Below are positions 7,501-9,230 of a stretch of DNA of 9,230 nt, piece after piece. The notes beneath the pieces were generated by a model. The model did not search any database. It had not been told where the DNA came from and saw only the letters and a program-made list of their open reading frames with translations. Every line of letters starts with the position of its first letter. Within the stretch, counting starts at the first letter, position 1. The stretch is from Acuticoccus sp038745295 (GTDB taxonomy: Bacteria; Pseudomonadota; Alphaproteobacteria; Rhizobiales; Amorphaceae): the NCBI GenBank assembly GCA_038745295.1, contig JBCDLN010000164.1, positions 1 to 9,230 of the forward strand, written 5' to 3'. Both the position numbers and the translations under genes were made by a program.

Positions 7501-8106
7501 GCCGGCAATGCTTTAGCCGTTTCCACGCGAGCTTGAGAGCTGAGCGTCCTCAAGCGCGGTGAGCGTGGCTTCAGCACCACGCTGTGACGGGGGATCTGAC
7601 ATACTCTCTTGCCAGCAATGCTGCCGTCCTTACCGAGGACGCGCCGCCTTTCTCGCCCGCCCGCGTTCAGCCGCATTGACCCTCGTCCCGCCGGCGATGC
7701 CTCATTCGTTTCCACGCCAGCTCCCGGGCTGAGCGTCCTCAGGCGCGGTGGGCGTGGTTTCAGCACCACCCTGTGCTGGGAGGTCTGGCATAATTTCTTG
7801 CCAGCGATACTGCAGTCCTTACCGAGGAGGCGCCGCCTTTCTCGCCCGCACGCGTTCAGCCGCATAGACCCTCCTCCCGCCGGCGATGCCTCATTCGTTT
7901 CCACGCCAGCTCCCGGGCTGAGCGTCCTCAGGCGCGGTGGGCGTGGTTTCAGCACCATCCTGTGCCGGGAAGTCTGGCATACTCTCTTGCCAGCAATGCT
8001 GCAGTCCTTACCGAGGAGGCGCCGCCTCTCTCGCCCGCCCGCGTTCAGCTGCATTGACCCTCGTCCTGCCGGCAATGCCTCATCCGTTTCCACGCCAGCT
8101 CTAGGT
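7501..8106. repeat. Tandem array with exact 189-bp period
   Basis: The landmark GCCGGC(A/G)ATG starts at 7501, 7690, 7879 and 8068, and GTTTCCACGC starts at 7519, 7708, 7897 and 8086, always 189 bp apart. CTTGCCAGC repeats at 7608, 7797 and 7986, also 189 bp apart. There are about three full units plus the start of a fourth, which is interrupted at 8106/8107 and resumes at 8443. Units two and three are nearly identical, while the first is more diverged. Because 189 is divisible by three, frames stay open on both strands (7293-8093 minus with a 63-residue repeat, 7609-8298 plus). The products are Arg-rich or Ser/Pro/Arg-rich and resemble no family I recognise. I treat the array as non-coding. 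Confidence 0.9.
8100..8106. repeat. Left copy of 7-bp target-site duplication
   Basis: TCTAGGT here is repeated exactly at 8436-8442, on the other side of the insert. In the uninterrupted units the matching seven positions read TCCCGGG, in the same register, between GCCAGC and CTGAGCG. Confidence 0.8.
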
Positions 8107-8435
8107 ATAGAAGCTTTGAAAGTTGCTCCCTCTAAGCTCCGCCAAACCTCAGAAGCGCCCCCAAAGAACCCTTCACATTTTCCTTTGGCGGGACACCAAA
8201 CAGCGACGTTCCTCCGGAGCCGACACCATCAGAATCCCGCGGTGGGCCTGATGGGTCAACCCCACCGAAGCGCGCTTGCGCGTTTCGGCAACGTCTGAGG
8301 CCGGCAACTGTGGCGACTGAGCGAAGCGTGGGTTGATGCATCAGGGCGACCGCGGGATAATTGCCCATAGGCGGGAGCAGTGAGGCTTGGGCCCCCACGA
8401 CGGTTCCGCAATGAATAACGTTGATCGAAACGACA
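8107..8435 (+). mobile_element. 329-bp non-coding insertion (MITE-like element)
   Basis: This segment splits the fourth 189-bp unit. It is flanked by a perfect 7-bp direct repeat, TCTAGGT. Joining 8106 to 8443 restores the unit exactly in phase (GCCAGC-TCTAGGT-CTGAGCG against GCCAGC-TCCCGGG-CTGAGCG elsewhere). A second, inverted partial copy at 1-182 ends at the same terminus. No transposase or other protein gene is visible inside, and I see no convincing terminal inverted repeats. It does contain an internal inverted repeat, 8234-8262 against 8330-8358 (25 of 29 pairs by eye), enclosing a strong GC-rich hairpin at 8265-8288. A non-autonomous element moved by an enzyme encoded elsewhere is the likeliest explanation. 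A retron-like or structured-RNA element is an untested alternative. Confidence 0.8.
8265..8288. other. GC-rich hairpin inside the insert
   Basis: CCGAAGCGCGC (8265-8275) pairs with GCGCGTTTCGG (8278-8288), with one G-T wobble and otherwise perfect complementarity; the innermost pairs must open to form a loop. It lies at the centre of the larger inverted repeat and is absent from the copy at 1-182. Confidence 0.55.
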
Positions 8436-8442
8436 TCTAGGT
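8436..8442. repeat. Right copy of 7-bp target-site duplication
   Basis: TCTAGGT, identical to 8100-8106. The sequence that follows (CTGAGCG, 8443 onward) is where the interrupted tandem unit resumes. Confidence 0.8.
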
Positions 8443-8520
8443 CTGAGCGCCCTCAGGCGCTGTGGGCGTAGTTTTAGCACCACGCTTTGCCGGGAAGTCT
8501 GGCACACGCTGTTGCTGGCG
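8443..8520. repeat. Remainder of the interrupted 189-bp unit
   Basis: From CTGAGCG at 8443 the sequence follows the tandem unit (compare 7729 onward) through the CCTCAGGCGC, AGCACCAC and GGAAGTCTGGCA blocks, then loses similarity around 8520. It is more diverged than the units to its left. The short inverted repeat AGCGCC-CTCA-GGCGCT is perfect here and imperfect in the other units. Confidence 0.75.
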
Positions 8521-8871
8521 TGATGCGGCTGCTTTACACGATTTTTCTGTCCCTGCATGATCGCAAACCGTGCTGAGCGCGGTGCAGGGCGAGAACGCTC
8601 GAGCCGGCAAAAAACCGCTGTCGCAGAGGGCGTTGTGGGCCTGGAGCGTGTGCCCGATTGTGCACGAGACCTAAGGCACTCTGCCAGTTTGGGCATCAGC
8701 CCGCCGCGGAGCGCGCTATTCGTCAGTCGCTTCTCACGCCCGTTGGGTGTGTGTCCGCCCGCCCAAAGGAGCTGCGTATTCGAGGGGTTCTCCAGGCATC
8801 GGCCTTGGCATGCGGGCGCCGGAACACAGCCCACCTCTCAAGAGCTCAGCCATCAAGAGCGCACCGAGCAA
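8521..8871. other. Gene-free stretch with no recognised content
   Basis: Several frames are open here, as expected at this GC content, but none has a ribosome site, a family motif or a plausible composition. I see no tRNA T-arm signature, no further copy of the 189-bp unit and no copy of the 329-bp insert. Confidence 0.5.
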
Positions 8872-8897
8872 CGCCACACCCGTTACCGGGTGAGGCG
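8872..8897 (-). terminator. Likely terminator hairpin of the XRE regulator gene
   Basis: CGCC-A-CACCCG (8872-8882) pairs with CGGGTG-A-GGCG (8887-8897) around a TTAC loop, ten base pairs broken by a single A-A mismatch. It begins 11 bp after the stop codon of the regulator gene on the minus strand. No strong T-run follows, so termination efficiency is uncertain. Confidence 0.5.
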
Positions 8898-8908
8898 ACC
8901 GGCATTCT

Positions 8909-9230
8909 TCAATGGCTGGCGTCCGCCAGGGTCTCCACCAGGTCGATGACGCGGCGTCTGATGCGGGCGTCGTTGATGCGGCTGAAGGCTTTGGCGAGGG
9001 CGTGGGCTTCGCTTGTGCTGCCATAGGGTGTTTCGAACGTCACACCTGCATCTTCAGCAAACCCGCCGAAGGCACGAGACTGCGGCCTGGGAGGGGCCAT
9101 GTGCGGCTCAGCATCCTCAAAGAAAAAAGATACTGGCGTATCCAAGATGTCAGCAATCTCTTGGAGGCGGCTGGCGCCGATCCTGTTGGTACCTTTTTCG
9201 TACTTCTGGATCTGCTGAAAGGTGACGCCC
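8909..9230 (-). CDS. XRE-family helix-turn-helix regulator, C-terminal part
   Basis: A DNA-binding transcriptional regulator cut by the window end; about 107 residues of its C-terminal part are present and the N-terminus lies beyond 9230. The visible start, GVTFQQIQKYEKGTNRIGAS, is the recognition-helix half of an XRE (Cro/C1-type) HTH, followed by LQEIADILDTPVSFFFED, the standard end of the HTH and its linker. The remaining region, ending in RIRRRVIDLVETLAD, is helical and charged; in similar alphaproteobacterial regulators such a tail is often a dimerisation segment. The target genes cannot be predicted from this fragment. The frame has no in-frame stop up to the window edge, and a hairpin follows the stop codon. 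Confidence 0.88.
   Translation of the reverse strand, partial: GVTFQQIQKYEKGTNRIGASRLQEIADILDTPVSFFFEDAEPHMAPPRPQSRAFGGFAEDAGVTFETPYGSTSEAHALAKAFSRINDARIRRRVIDLVETLADASH

Noticed and set aside
7293..8093. Minus-strand 266-residue protein with 63-residue repeats
   Set aside because: Arg-rich, no recognised family. The opposite strand is equally open, and the period being a multiple of three explains the open frame.
7501..8106. CRISPR array
   Set aside because: The 189-bp units are contiguous and similar along their whole length, with no short repeats separated by unique spacers.
7609..8298. Plus-strand 229-residue protein ending in a peptide shared with 3-350 minus
   Set aside because: The frame crosses from the tandem array into the inserted element. 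The shared peptide follows from DNA homology between the element copies.
8107..8435. Insertion sequence with its own transposase
   Set aside because: Too short, with no transposase-like frame and no clear terminal inverted repeats.
8256..8834. Minus-strand 192-residue frame
   Set aside because: It crosses the insert, both repeat boundaries and the unassigned stretch, with low-complexity composition.

Overview
The window looks like a chromosomal segment of an alphaproteobacterium. This rests on GC-rich coding sequence, a class I (archaeal-type) lysyl-tRNA synthetase as is usual in that class, a small TerB-family protein, and an XRE regulator of the kind common in alphaproteobacteria. I cannot place it to genus.

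Layout. Positions 1-182 hold one end of a non-coding repeated element. Positions 401-3956 carry three minus-strand genes: a PAPS-type sulfotransferase with a TTG start, then class I LysRS (lysK), which overlaps it by an ATGA junction, then trpS after a 164-bp gap. A short divergent spacer (3957-4067) separates these from two plus-strand genes, a TerB-family protein (4068-4481) and a GNAT acetyltransferase (4601-5047). The GNAT gene converges on glmM (5166-6509, minus). A DUF2306-type membrane protein (6555-7205, minus) lies 45 bp upstream of glmM and is probably in its operon. Positions 7206-8908 have no convincing gene and are mostly repeats. The last gene (8909-9230, minus) is the C-terminal part of an XRE-type regulator whose start lies beyond the window.

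The repeat region is the unusual part. An old array of about 75-bp degenerate monomers (7265-7500) leads into a tandem array with an exact 189-bp period (7501 onward). The fourth unit of this array is split by a 329-bp insert (8107-8435) flanked by a perfect 7-bp direct repeat, TCTAGGT. Removing the insert and one repeat copy restores the unit in exact register. An inverted, partial copy of the same insert, about 88% identical by eye and lacking about 50 bp, lies at 1-182, and its homology stops at the same terminus. The insert has no apparent protein gene but contains several strong inverted repeats. It is best explained as a small non-autonomous mobile element (MITE-like). The genes themselves are core metabolism and translation (tRNA charging, amino-sugar supply for peptidoglycan) plus small accessory functions; I see no defence, CRISPR or biosynthetic system.
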